From positions 1 through 59,323 of the forward strand of contig JAGXGV010000112.1 in assembly GCA_024636635.1 (NCBI GenBank): a stretch of 59,323 bases of DNA. Direction: 5' to 3'. Position numbers and translations under genes: made by a program. Of the stretch, positions 36,607-45,181 are shown piece after piece. The stretch's first letter is position 1. Each line of letters begins with the position of its first letter. The stretch comes from Puniceibacterium sp. (GTDB lineage Bacteria; Pseudomonadota; Alphaproteobacteria; Rhodobacterales; Rhodobacteraceae). The notes beneath the pieces were generated by a model. The model made no database searches. It saw nothing but the letters and a program-made list of their open reading frames with translations, and had not been told where the DNA came from.

Positions 36607-36960
36607 TCAGACCGGCATAACCGCCAGCGCCACGCGCCGCCCTTCCGACAGCAGCACGTTGTAGGTCCGGCAGGCCGATGGTGAATTCATCACCTCGACG
36701 CCCAGTCCCGCCGCCTCGAGCTGGTCGCGCAGCCCCGTCGGCAGATGTGCGATCTCGCTGCCGGTGCCGACAAAGATCACATCTACATCCCTGATCAGCT
36801 GCATCAGGGTCTCGCTGTCCTCGAACCCGCCCCAGGGCTCTACGCCGCGAAGCGACACGCAGACCGGGCCATGGACCGGCTTGCTGTCGATCCGGAAAAA
36901 TCCGGGACCGTAACCCTCGATCGGCAGGGCGTCCGTATAGACGACTTCATTCAGGCGCAT
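36607..36960 (-). CDS. Mth938-like domain protein (NDUFAF3 homologue)
   Basis: 117 residues from ATG 36960; the open frame extends into the upstream TauE/SafE gene and is not used. Mth938/DUF498 features: GYGPGFFRI near the start, FVGTGSEIAHLP in the middle, and SPSACRTYNVLLSEGRRVALAVMP at the end. The human relative NDUFAF3 assists complex I assembly, and in alphaproteobacteria the gene is often next to secDF and ccm, as here. A role in membrane-complex assembly is therefore plausible but inferred. The start is four bases after the TauE stop, suggesting coupling. Confidence 0.85.
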   Translation of the reverse strand: MRLNEVVYTDALPIEGYGPGFFRIDSKPVHGPVCVSLRGVEPWGGFEDSETLMQLIRDVDVIFVGTGSEIAHLPTGLRDQLEAAGLGVEVMNSPSACRTYNVLLSEGRRVALAVMPV

Positions 36961-36964
36961 CGCG

Positions 36965-37726
36965 TCATATCCCCTGGTCCCAAAGCGGCAACCCAAGAAC
37001 GAGTGCCGCAAGAATAACGAAATAGGCCACAATTCTGTAAAATCTTTCAAGCCCGGGTTGGAACAAAGCTGCCCCCAGACGGGTCCCCGCGCCATAAGGT
37101 AGCAGAAAAATTAACCCAAGGGCAACCGCAGGGGGTGTCAGCATCCCCTGAATCGCCATAAGAGGCAGCAGAAGAAGGCTGGTCACGGTCAGAAAGACCA
37201 GCGCCGTGGCACGCGAGGTGGCAATGGAATCGCTTCCGGCGAGCTGGAACAGCACCATCACCGGCCCAAGAAGCCCGGTCGCCCCGCCGACAAAGCCGGT
37301 TGCGAAACCGACGGCGGACCGCGTGGCCAGCGTCGGGCGGGTGCGGTAACGCCATCCGGCGACCAGCGCGATCAGGGTCACTGCGGTGACGGCGATCACC
37401 GCCCAGCGCAGCGCGGTAAGGTCAGCCACCCGCAGCACCCACAGCCCCAGCGAGGCCGAGATCGCGGCACAGAACACCATGACCGCCACGCCACCCTTGT
37501 CCACCAGGCTCCAGGCGCGCGGCACGACGGTGACAAAGGACGAAAGGGCGGACACCGCGAACGCCGCCACTGCGACCTCGATCGGCAGCAACGCGCTGCC
37601 CAGCGGCATGAAGACAAGCGCGGCGCCAAAGCCCGCAAATCCGTAGACGATCCCGGCAACAAAGACCGTTCCCACCAGCGCCCAGAGCCCCGGCAGCGCC
37701 AGGCTCTGGGCCAGCAGGTCAGGCAT
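36965..37726 (-). CDS. TauE/SafE family transporter
   Basis: 253 residues from ATG 37726, which overlaps the secF stop by 8 bases. About eight hydrophobic segments. The first repeat has VYGFAGFGAALVFMP and the second VGGATGLLGPVMVLFQLAGS, the internal duplication typical of the TauE/SafE family. These permeases export sulfite, sulfoacetate or similar anions, though many members are uncharacterised, so the substrate is unknown. Its placement inside a secDF-Mth938-ccm string suggests it travels with this operon. Confidence 0.87.
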   Translation of the reverse strand: MPDLLAQSLALPGLWALVGTVFVAGIVYGFAGFGAALVFMPLGSALLPIEVAVAAFAVSALSSFVTVVPRAWSLVDKGGVAVMVFCAAISASLGLWVLRVADLTALRWAVIAVTAVTLIALVAGWRYRTRPTLATRSAVGFATGFVGGATGLLGPVMVLFQLAGSDSIATSRATALVFLTVTSLLLLPLMAIQGMLTPPAVALGLIFLLPYGAGTRLGAALFQPGLERFYRIVAYFVILAALVLGLPLWDQGI

Positions 37727-38687
37727 CAATGTTGGCGTACTGGTTGCCCGAATTCGCATCGGGCTTGGTCCAGTCGCGCTTGACACCAAAGCGCAGCAGA
37801 AGCGCCGAGGCGACGAAGATCGACGAATAGGTGCCCACCAGGACGCCCCACATCATCGCAAAGACAAAACCGCGGATCACGTCGCCGCCTAGCACGAACA
37901 TGGCGATCAGTGCCAGCATGGTGGTAAGCGAGGTCATGAAGGTACGGCTCAGCGTCTCGTTGATCGAGATGTTCAGGACCTCTTTCAGATCCTTCTTCTT
38001 GTACTTGATCAGGTTCTCGCGCACCCGGTCGAACACCACAACAGTGTCGTTGAGCGAATAGCCCACAATGGTCAGCAGCGCCGCGATGATCGCCAGGTCG
38101 AACTTGATCTGCACTTCGGAGAAGACGCCGATGGTCAGCACAACGTCATGCACCAGCGCCAGCACCGCGCCGACGGCAAACTGCCACTCGAACCGCAGCC
38201 AGATGTAGACCAGCACCGCGCCGATGGCCAGCAGCACAGCGATCACCGCCGTCTGGATCAGTTCGCCCGACACCTTGGGCCCGACGGATTCCACCGATGC
38301 AAAGGTGATGTCCGGCGACACGGTCAGCAACGCCTGGCGCACCTGTTCGGTGAGTTCGGCGGTGATCGATTCGGCCTCGTTCTGGGCCTGGATGCGGATC
38401 ATCGACACGTTCTGGTCGTCCTCAAAGCTGGGGTCAAAGACTTCGGTGATGCTCACATCGCCCAGGTCCAGCGCTTGCAGCGCGCTGCGATAGGCCCCCG
38501 CGTCCACAGGTTGCGCCGATTCCGTCCGGATCGTCGTGCCACCCCGGAAATCGATCCCGTAATTCAGGCCCTGCACGAAGAACGAGATCAGCGCCACAAC
38601 CATCATGACGCCGGAAATGCCCAGCCACAGCTTGGTACGGCCGAAGAAATTCCAGTTCGTTTCGTCGGGCACCAGTCGCATGCGCAT
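37719..38687 (-). CDS. secF: Protein translocase subunit SecF
   Basis: 322 residues from ATG 38687. The first helix is followed by the SecF signature NYGIDFRGGTTI, a periplasmic domain, and the conserved segment VGYSLNDTVVVFDRVREN in the membrane half. With SecD and YajC it uses proton motive force to complete pre-protein export through SecYEG. It is 13 bases after secD. Confidence 0.97.
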   Translation of the reverse strand: MRMRLVPDETNWNFFGRTKLWLGISGVMMVVALISFFVQGLNYGIDFRGGTTIRTESAQPVDAGAYRSALQALDLGDVSITEVFDPSFEDDQNVSMIRIQAQNEAESITAELTEQVRQALLTVSPDITFASVESVGPKVSGELIQTAVIAVLLAIGAVLVYIWLRFEWQFAVGAVLALVHDVVLTIGVFSEVQIKFDLAIIAALLTIVGYSLNDTVVVFDRVRENLIKYKKKDLKEVLNISINETLSRTFMTSLTTMLALIAMFVLGGDVIRGFVFAMMWGVLVGTYSSIFVASALLLRFGVKRDWTKPDANSGNQYANIDA

Positions 38688-38700
38688 CGGTGTAAACCTT

Positions 38701-40362
38701 TCAGACTTCGATGGTTTTCGGGCGCGTGCGGTGGAACCACATCGCAATGAACAGCCGGGTTACAAAGATTGCCGTGAACACCGAGGTCACGATGCCAAGA
38801 CCCAGCGTGATGGCAAAGCCGCGCACCGGACCCGAACCCATGGTGAACAGGATGATGGCCGTGATGATCGTCGTGAGGTTGGCATCGACAATGGCGCTCT
38901 GCGCCTTTTCATAACCCAGCTCGATCGCGCGGGCAGGTCCCTTGGCGGTGCGCAACTCCTCGCGGATGCGTTCGAAGATCAGCACGTTGGCGTCCACCGC
39001 CATCCCAACGGTCAGCACGATGCCCGCGATCCCCGGCAGGGTCAGCGTGGCACCGATGATGCTGAGCAACCCGAACAGCAGCCCGATGTTGATAATCAGC
39101 GCCAGGTTCGCGAACAGCCCGAAAAGGCCGTAGGTCAGGAACATGAACACCAGAACGGCGCCGAAGGCGACCATGGTGGCCACCTTGCCGGCGTCAATGC
39201 TGTCCTGTCCCAGTTGCGGGCCGATGGTCCGTTCCTCAAGGAAATCCAGCCCCGCAGGCAATGCACCCGCGCGCAACAACACGGCAAGGTTGGTCGACTC
39301 CTCAACCGTGAAATTGCCGGTAATGATTCCCGACCCGCCGGCGATGTGGCTCTGGATCACGGGGGCTGAAATGACCTCGCCGTCCAGAACGATGGCAAAG
39401 GGTGAACCGATGTTGCTTGCGGTATAATCGCCGAACTTGCGCGCACCCGCCGGGTTGAAACGGAAATTCACCGCCGGTCTTCCGTTCTGATCGAACGCGG
39501 GCTGGGCATCGACAAGCTCTTCGCCCGACACGACAGGCACCTGTTCAAGCGTGTAGAACTGCCCCTCCTCATCCAGCGACGGCAGGATCTCGTTACCGAC
39601 ACCTGCGGGCGCGCTCGCATCGCTGCCGCGTCCCACAACGGGCTGAAAGGTCAACTGAGCCGTGGTGCCGATGATCTCCTTGAGCTCGGCCGTAGACCCG
39701 ATGCCCGGCACCTGGATCAGGATCCGGTCGTTGCCCTGGCGCTGGATCGTCGGTTCCCGGGTTCCCACGGCGTCGATCCGCCTGCGGATGATCTCGAGGC
39801 TCTGGCGCACGGTGCGTTCGTCCGTGGCCTGTTGTTCCGCCTCCGAAAGGGTGACCACGATCTCGTCGTTCTGGCCGTTGACCTCAAGGTCGGTGGCCCC
39901 CGCGCTGGTCAGCGAGGCGACCGGCTGGGCAAGACCGCGCACCACTTCCAGCGCGCGGGCCATGCCCTCGGGCTGCGATATCCGCACCCGCAATTCCCGC
40001 TCTCCCGATGGCATCAGCCGCACGGTGCCGACGGTGTCCCGTTCGGGACGCAGGGCGTCGCGGACCTCGGGCCACAGCGCCTCGAGCCGCGAGGCATAGA
40101 CATCACCCACCTGCACCTCTGCCAGCAGATGCGCGCCGCCGCGCAGATCAAGCCCGAGATTCACCAGACCCGAAGGCATGAAGTCCGGCCAGCCCGCGAC
40201 CTGTGCCTCACGCTCGGCAGTCGAACCTTGCTGCTCTATGGTTTTCACCGCGTCATTGTGCAATTCGACACGGGAATAAAAAGCGTTCGGCAGGGCAAAA
40301 AACACGCCCAAGGCGACAAGCCCCCAGATGACAACACGCTTCCATAGATCAATCTGCAACAT
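38701..40362 (-). CDS. secD: Protein translocase subunit SecD
   Basis: 553 residues. After the first helix comes the periplasmic P1 domain starting LGLDLRGGAHLLAEV, then a head domain with KEIIGTTAQLTF and RPAVNFRFNPAG. The membrane half has VGMAVDANVLIFERIREEL, the conserved SecD/F motif IV, and GFAITLGLGIVTSVFTAIFVTR. Same operon as yajC (51 bases upstream) and secF. Confidence 0.97.
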   Translation of the reverse strand: MLQIDLWKRVVIWGLVALGVFFALPNAFYSRVELHNDAVKTIEQQGSTAEREAQVAGWPDFMPSGLVNLGLDLRGGAHLLAEVQVGDVYASRLEALWPEVRDALRPERDTVGTVRLMPSGERELRVRISQPEGMARALEVVRGLAQPVASLTSAGATDLEVNGQNDEIVVTLSEAEQQATDERTVRQSLEIIRRRIDAVGTREPTIQRQGNDRILIQVPGIGSTAELKEIIGTTAQLTFQPVVGRGSDASAPAGVGNEILPSLDEEGQFYTLEQVPVVSGEELVDAQPAFDQNGRPAVNFRFNPAGARKFGDYTASNIGSPFAIVLDGEVISAPVIQSHIAGGSGIITGNFTVEESTNLAVLLRAGALPAGLDFLEERTIGPQLGQDSIDAGKVATMVAFGAVLVFMFLTYGLFGLFANLALIINIGLLFGLLSIIGATLTLPGIAGIVLTVGMAVDANVLIFERIREELRTAKGPARAIELGYEKAQSAIVDANLTTIITAIILFTMGSGPVRGFAITLGLGIVTSVFTAIFVTRLFIAMWFHRTRPKTIEV

Positions 40363-40413
40363 GTCGGGGGCCTAAACTGGGATCGGGAAAAGGATAAGGG
40401 CGCGCGACGCAGG

Positions 40414-40704
40414 TCAGGTGTTCGCGGCGGGTTCGGTCTTGGACAGGACCTGCGCGATGGTGGACTGCACCACGCGCACCTTGACGTTATCCGCCAGTTC
40501 GACCTCTACCTCGTTGTTTTCCTTCACCTTTATGACCTTGCCGATCAGCCCGCCCTGGGTCACGACCTGATCCCCCCGGCGCAGCGCCGCAACCATCTTC
40601 TGATGATCCTTGAGCTTTTTCTGCTGCGGGCGGATCAACAGGAAATACATGATCGCAAAGATCAGGATCAGCGGGACGAATTGCGCGATGGCACTGGTAT
40701 CCAT
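40414..40704 (-). CDS. yajC: Preprotein translocase subunit YajC
   Basis: 96 residues: one N-terminal helix (FVPLILIFAIMYFLLIRP) followed by the family signature QQKKLKDHQKMVAALRRGD and VVTQGGLIGKVIKV. YajC binds SecDF in the inner membrane. First gene of the yajC-secD-secF operon; the divergent region to serS holds the promoter. Confidence 0.97.
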   Translation of the reverse strand: MDTSAIAQFVPLILIFAIMYFLLIRPQQKKLKDHQKMVAALRRGDQVVTQGGLIGKVIKVKENNEVEVELADNVKVRVVQSTIAQVLSKTEPAANT

Positions 40705-41037
40705 GGGGGCTCCTATGATGAAATGCGGGGCACCCCCGCGCGAATTGGCCGTTACCTAAGTGGTGACGCGTCTCTTTGCAAGCAGGGTTCCCGGCGGCCA
40801 AAGCGCCCGCACCTGTCCCGCCGGGCCTGTCCGGGGCATCGTGACGCTCTGCGGCGTCTACATTGCCATTGGACTGATCTGGCGAGTTCTCTGGCCAATT
40901 CTCTAGCCGACGTCCCGTGCGCCGTGTCCTGATCCCCGACACCGCGGAGGAAAGCGGGCCAACCGCGCCCTACACCTTCGTCGCGTTCTGTTGCATAAGA
41001 CTGCGACGACTCAGTTTAGACCCACAGGACCGATCCC
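40705..41037. other. Divergent region between yajC and serS
   Basis: 333 bases containing the promoters of both genes. No secure gene. A GTG-initiated 47-codon frame (40763-40906) ends in a hydrophobic IVTLCGVYIAIGLIWRVLW, but lacks a ribosome site and its first half is not protein-like. Confidence 0.4.
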
Positions 41038-42330
41038 ATGCATGACATCCGTGCCATTCGCGATAATCCGGCTGCCTTCGATGCGGCGCTCTCGCGGCGG
41101 GGGGATGCCGGCGTGGCCGATCAGGTGCTAGGCGTCGACGGGGCGCGCCGCGCCGCGATCCATGCCGCCGAAACCGCTCAGGCCGAACAGAACGCCGCGA
41201 GCAAGGATGTGGGCCGCGCCAAGGCAAGCGGCGACGACGCTGAATTCGAACGCCTGCGCGCCCTTGTGGGCGAGAAAAAGGCCGAGGTGGCCGCCATGCA
41301 GACCCGCGCGAAAGAACTGGATGACGATTTGGCTGCCGTGCTGATGGCGGTCCCGAACCTGCCGTTCGACGACACGCCCGACGGCGTGGACGAGGGCGAC
41401 AATGTCGAGTTGCGCCGCTGGGGCACGCCGCCCACGCCCGGTTTCACCCCGAAAGAGCATTACGAGATCGCGGGCGTCGTTCCGGGGATGGACTTTGAAA
41501 CCGCCGCCAAACTGTCCGGCGCGCGCTTTGTCGTGCTGTCGGGGGCGGTCGCGCGGATCCACCGGGCGCTCGCGCAGTTCATGCTGGACACCCATGTCGA
41601 AGAAAACGGCCTGACGGAGACCTGGACCCCGGTTCTGGTACGCGACGAGATGATGCTGGGCACAGGGCAGTTGCCGAAATTCGGCGAGGATTCCTACAAG
41701 ACCACAAACGGCTGGTGGCTTGTGCCCACCGCCGAGGTGACGCTGACCAATATCGTCAACGGCCTGACATTGGACGAAACCTACTTGCCACGCCGATATG
41801 TCGCACATACGCAATGTTTCCGGTCCGAGGCCGGAAGCGCCGGGCGCGACACCGCTGGTATGCTGCGCCAGCATCAGTTCGAAAAGGTCGAGATGGTCAG
41901 CATCACCCACCCCGACAACGCCCGCGCCGAACTCGACCGCATGACCGACTGCGCCGAAGGTATCCTGCGCCGTCTCGACCTGCCCCACCGCACCGTGGTC
42001 CTGTGCACCGGCGACATGGGGTTCGGTGCGCGACGCACCCATGACATCGAGGTCTGGCTCCCCGGTCAGAACACCTACCGCGAGATCAGCTCGGTTTCCG
42101 TCTGTGGCGACTTTCAGGCGCGGCGCATGAACGCGCGGTTCAAGCCGACCGCAGGCGGCAAACCCGAGTATCTGCACACGCTGAACGGATCGGGCCTTGC
42201 CGTGGGGCGCTGCCTGATCGCGGTGCTGGAAAACGGCCAGCAGGCGGACGGGTCGGTCGAATTGCCGACGGCGCTGCATCCGTGGCTGCGCGGCAAGACG
42301 CGGATCACCCCCGACGGCGGGTTGGCCTGA
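41038..42330 (+). CDS. serS: Serine--tRNA ligase
   Basis: 430 residues. The N-terminal tRNA-binding coiled coil spans about 30-100 ([19 protein letters not shown] ... [18 protein letters not shown]). The class II core has motif 2 [20 protein letters not shown] and motif 3 [18 protein letters not shown]. It charges tRNA-Ser and tRNA-Sec. It is followed three bases later by the tryptophan-rich membrane protein gene, so co-transcribed. Confidence 0.98.
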   Translation: MHDIRAIRDNPAAFDAALSRRGDAGVADQVLGVDGARRAAIHAAETAQAEQNAASKDVGRAKASGDDAEFERLRALVGEKKAEVAAMQTRAKELDDDLAAVLMAVPNLPFDDTPDGVDEGDNVELRRWGTPPTPGFTPKEHYEIAGVVPGMDFETAAKLSGARFVVLSGAVARIHRALAQFMLDTHVEENGLTETWTPVLVRDEMMLGTGQLPKFGEDSYKTTNGWWLVPTAEVTLTNIVNGLTLDETYLPRRYVAHTQCFRSEAGSAGRDTAGMLRQHQFEKVEMVSITHPDNARAELDRMTDCAEGILRRLDLPHRTVVLCTGDMGFGARRTHDIEVWLPGQNTYREISSVSVCGDFQARRMNARFKPTAGGKPEYLHTLNGSGLAVGRCLIAVLENGQQADGSVELPTALHPWLRGKTRITPDGGLA

Positions 42331-42333
42331 GCC

Positions 42334-43035
42334 ATGCAGTATCTGTGGTCCATACTTGTCCTTCTGGCGGCGCTGGCCTTTGCCGCCTCGCCCTGGTTTG
42401 TCGATGGTTTCAACGGCTTCCGGGCTGACCAGTTTCCCGTCCCGCAAGAGGATCCGCCGGTCCAGCCCGCGGGTTATGCTTTTGCGATCTGGGGGCTGAT
42501 CTATGCCTGGCTGATCATCGGTGCCGCCTTTGGCGCCTTTGCACGTGCGGATGATCCCGACTGGGCCGACATGCGCCCGCCGCTGTTCGCAAGCCTGGCG
42601 GTGGGCACGATCTGGCTGCCGGTCGCAATGGCCTCACCTTTCTGGGCGACGGTGCTGATCTGGATCATGCTGGGCGGCGCACTGCTGTCGCTGTTTCGCG
42701 TGGGCGACACCGACCGCTGGTGGCAGCAGGCGCCCGTCGCGATCTACGCGGGCTGGCTGACGGCGGCCAGCGCGGTGTCCATCGGCCTGCTGCTGGGCGG
42801 ATACGGCTGGATGGCGCAGACCCCGGCGGCGCTGGTGGCACTGGGCGTAGGGCTGGTCATCGCGCTGGTGGTGCAGTACCGCCTGCACCGCGCGCCCAGC
42901 TATGGCATTACCGTCATCTGGGCCCTGGTCGGGGTGATAGTGGCAAATTACCAGCCGCTGAACATCGCCGTGGCCGGACTGGCCGCACTTGGGATCATCG
43001 CAATTCTGGCGCTGCGCGGGACGGATACGGAATAG
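42334..43035 (+). CDS. Tryptophan-rich multi-pass membrane protein (TspO/MBR-like)
   Basis: 233 residues with about seven hydrophobic segments, rich in tryptophan. The segment YAFAIWGLIYAWLIIG, followed by RPPLFASLAVGTIWLPVAM, resembles the TspO/MBR-related family (GYAFAIWxxIY is its common signature), but the protein is longer than classic TspO (about 160), so an exact match is uncertain. TspO proteins bind tetrapyrroles and are linked to their transport or degradation. Placement right after serS is probably a matter of operon convenience. Confidence 0.7.
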   Translation: MQYLWSILVLLAALAFAASPWFVDGFNGFRADQFPVPQEDPPVQPAGYAFAIWGLIYAWLIIGAAFGAFARADDPDWADMRPPLFASLAVGTIWLPVAMASPFWATVLIWIMLGGALLSLFRVGDTDRWWQQAPVAIYAGWLTAASAVSIGLLLGGYGWMAQTPAALVALGVGLVIALVVQYRLHRAPSYGITVIWALVGVIVANYQPLNIAVAGLAALGIIAILALRGTDTE

Positions 43036-43051
43036 ACGCAAGGGTCAAAGC

Positions 43052-44788
43052 CTATTGCGCCGCGTCGGCCCCCTGCCCAAGAACGCTCTGATAGGCGTCG
43101 AACTGCGACAGAAACACCTGCCCGGTCAACTGGTCTAGAAAGTGCCCGCGCAACAGGCGGTCCATCACGGGCCCCTTCACCTCGGACAGGTGCAGCGTCA
43201 CCCCCATTTCGGCCAGTCGCGTATTGATCGCCTCTAGCGATTCGACCGCACTCAGGTCGATCTCGTTCACGGCCGAACACATCAGGATCACATGCCGCAA
43301 CGGCGTATCGCCCACGACACGCGCAGACACATAATCCTCAAGAAACCGCGCATTGGCGAAATACAGGCTTTCGTCCACCCGCAGCGTCAGCACCGCAGGG
43401 TCGGTCTGCACGGCATGCCGGTGGATGTTGCGGAAATGCTGCGTGCCGGGCACCAGCCCGACTTCGGCCACATGCGGGCGCGACGTCTTGTGCAGGTGCA
43501 GCAGGATCGACAGCAACACCCCCGACGATACCCCGGCCTCGACCCCGAAAACCAGCGTCGCGGCCATGGTCACCGCGACGGCGGCAAAATCGGTGCGGGA
43601 ATAGGCCCAGGCGGTCTTGAGGATCGACAGATCCACCAGCCCCAGCACCGCCACGATAATGGTCGCCGCCAGGGTGGCGTTGGGCAGGTAATGGATCAGC
43701 GGCGTCAGCAGCAGCGCCGCAATCGCAAGGCCGATGGCGGTATAGGCCCCCGCAGCCGGAGTCTCTGCGCCCGCATCAAAATTCACCACCGACCGGGAAA
43801 ACCCCCCGGTGACCGGAAAGCCGCCGGTAAAAGCGGCGCCAAGGTTGGCGGCGCCAAGGCCGATCAGTTCCTGGTCCGGGTCGATGCGCTGGCGACGCCG
43901 TGCGGCCAGCGTCTGCGCGACCGAGATCGATTCCACGAACCCGATGACCGAAATCAGCAGTGCCGGGATCAGAAGTTGCCGCAGCAAATCGGGCGACAGC
44001 GACGGAAAGGTCAGCGGCGGCAGGCTCTGCGGCACCGCGCCAACGATGCTTACGCCGCGCTCCCCAAGGTTCAGACCCCAGACCAGCGCCGTGGTGACGA
44101 CGACGGCGGCAACCGGCCCGGCCTTTGTCAGCGCGTCAGCCAATGCGGGCGGCAGACCCCAGGACCGCAGCAGCGGCTTCAGCCCCCGGCGCACCCAGAA
44201 CAGAAAGGCCGTGGCCAGCGTGCCGATGGCCAGGGTCCAGAAGTTGATCTTGTCCAGATGTGCACCCAACGAGACCAGGATCTCGACCAGGGTATGACCC
44301 GACGCAGGCACCCCGAGGATGTACTTGAGCTGGCTCACCGCGATCAGAATGCCCGAGGCGCTGATGAATCCCGCGATCACCGGATGCGACAGGAAATTCG
44401 CCAGAAACCCCAGCCGGAAGATCCCCATCCCCAGCAGCATCAGCCCGGACAACAACGCAAGCGTCAGCGCGGCGGCAGCATAGCCCGCGGTTCCCTGCGC
44501 GACGATCCCGCCGATGGCTGCGGCGGTCATCAGAGACACCACCGCGACCGGCCCCACCGCCAGCGCCCGGCTAGTGCCGAACACCGCATAAAGCAGAATC
44601 GGCACGATCGAGGCATAAAGCCCCGCCTCGGGCGGCAGCCCCGCAAGCAGCGCATAGGCCAGCGACTGCGGGATCAGCATGATTGTCACGATCACCGCCG
44701 CCAGCAGATCGTTGCCCAACGCGGCGCGATCATACCTGCGGCCCCAGTCCAGAATCGGCAGATAACGGGCAAACTTCTGGATGGTCAT
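43052..44788 (-). CDS. SulP family inorganic anion transporter
   Basis: 578 residues. SLC26/SulP architecture: membrane core with the first family signature ALLAGLPPEAGLYASIVP, GFISASGILIAVSQLKYIL and IGLGAANLGAAFTGGFPVTGGFSRS, then a C-terminal STAS domain (VILMCSAVNEIDLSAVESL). These proteins move sulfate, bicarbonate or dicarboxylates at the inner membrane; the specific anion is not determinable. Upstream lie an 8+8 palindrome and, further on, the minisatellite next to der. Confidence 0.93.
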   Translation of the reverse strand: MTIQKFARYLPILDWGRRYDRAALGNDLLAAVIVTIMLIPQSLAYALLAGLPPEAGLYASIVPILLYAVFGTSRALAVGPVAVVSLMTAAAIGGIVAQGTAGYAAAALTLALLSGLMLLGMGIFRLGFLANFLSHPVIAGFISASGILIAVSQLKYILGVPASGHTLVEILVSLGAHLDKINFWTLAIGTLATAFLFWVRRGLKPLLRSWGLPPALADALTKAGPVAAVVVTTALVWGLNLGERGVSIVGAVPQSLPPLTFPSLSPDLLRQLLIPALLISVIGFVESISVAQTLAARRRQRIDPDQELIGLGAANLGAAFTGGFPVTGGFSRSVVNFDAGAETPAAGAYTAIGLAIAALLLTPLIHYLPNATLAATIIVAVLGLVDLSILKTAWAYSRTDFAAVAVTMAATLVFGVEAGVSSGVLLSILLHLHKTSRPHVAEVGLVPGTQHFRNIHRHAVQTDPAVLTLRVDESLYFANARFLEDYVSARVVGDTPLRHVILMCSAVNEIDLSAVESLEAINTRLAEMGVTLHLSEVKGPVMDRLLRGHFLDQLTGQVFLSQFDAYQSVLGQGADAAQ

Positions 44789-44905
44789 GGCAAAGTCCGA
44801 ATGCGGGCCGGGGTCCGCGCAGGGAACGACGGCGGTGCGGGCGCCCTGCCCCCTGCTGGACCGGCGCGCTGACCCTACCTATTGGCTCCCCGCACCGGAC
44901 TCAAG

Positions 44906-44929
44906 ACGTATTCACATAAAAGAATACGT
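44906..44929. promoter_or_regulatory. Perfect 8+8 inverted repeat upstream of the SulP gene
   Basis: ACGTATTC and GAATACGT with an 8-base AT-rich spacer (ACATAAAA), 117 bases upstream of the sulP start. The arms and spacing suit a dimeric regulator site, though a hairpin at RNA level is equally possible. No regulator gene is adjacent. Confidence 0.45.
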
Positions 44930-45010
44930 ACGCTGCCTTTGGCAACCGCGCAACCCGCGCACCCGGGGATATGACGGGCTCGCCTGTCGTCACGCCCCGG
45001 AAACCAGTGC

Positions 45011-45174
45011 GCGCGGCACGCGCGCTCCGTGGGATCAGGCGCGGCACGCGCGCTTTGGGATCAGGCGCGGCACGCGCGCTCCGTGGGATCAGGCGCGGCA
45101 CGCGCGCTCCGTGGGATCAGGCGCGGCATGCGCGCTCCGTGGGATCAGGCGCGGCACGCGCGCTTTGGGATCAG
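45011..45174. repeat. Six-unit 28/26-bp tandem repeat downstream of der
   Basis: Units of 28, 26, 28, 28, 28 and 26 bases tile without gaps: the consensus is GCGCGGCACGCGCGCTCCGT followed by GGGATCAG; the 26-base forms have CTTT in place of CTCCGT. One unit carries CATG for CACG. Each unit read on the minus strand contains GCGCG-TGC-CGCGC, a 5-bp hairpin. The array begins 7 bases beyond the der stop, in the 3' region of that minus-strand gene. It is not in a coding frame and is not a CRISPR (no unique spacers). Confidence 0.95.
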
Positions 45175-45181
45175 GCGCTGC

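Noticed and set aside
40763..40906. 47-codon GTG frame with a hydrophobic C-terminal stretch
   Set aside because: No ribosome site, protein-unlike first half, and located in the divergent promoter region of yajC and serS.
43292..44872. 526-codon plus-strand frame opposite the SulP gene
   Set aside because: Highly Arg/Gln/His-rich sequence typical of antisense frames; the SulP and STAS motifs are on the minus strand.
45011..45174. CRISPR array
   Set aside because: The repeats are contiguous with no unique spacers and no cas gene is nearby.
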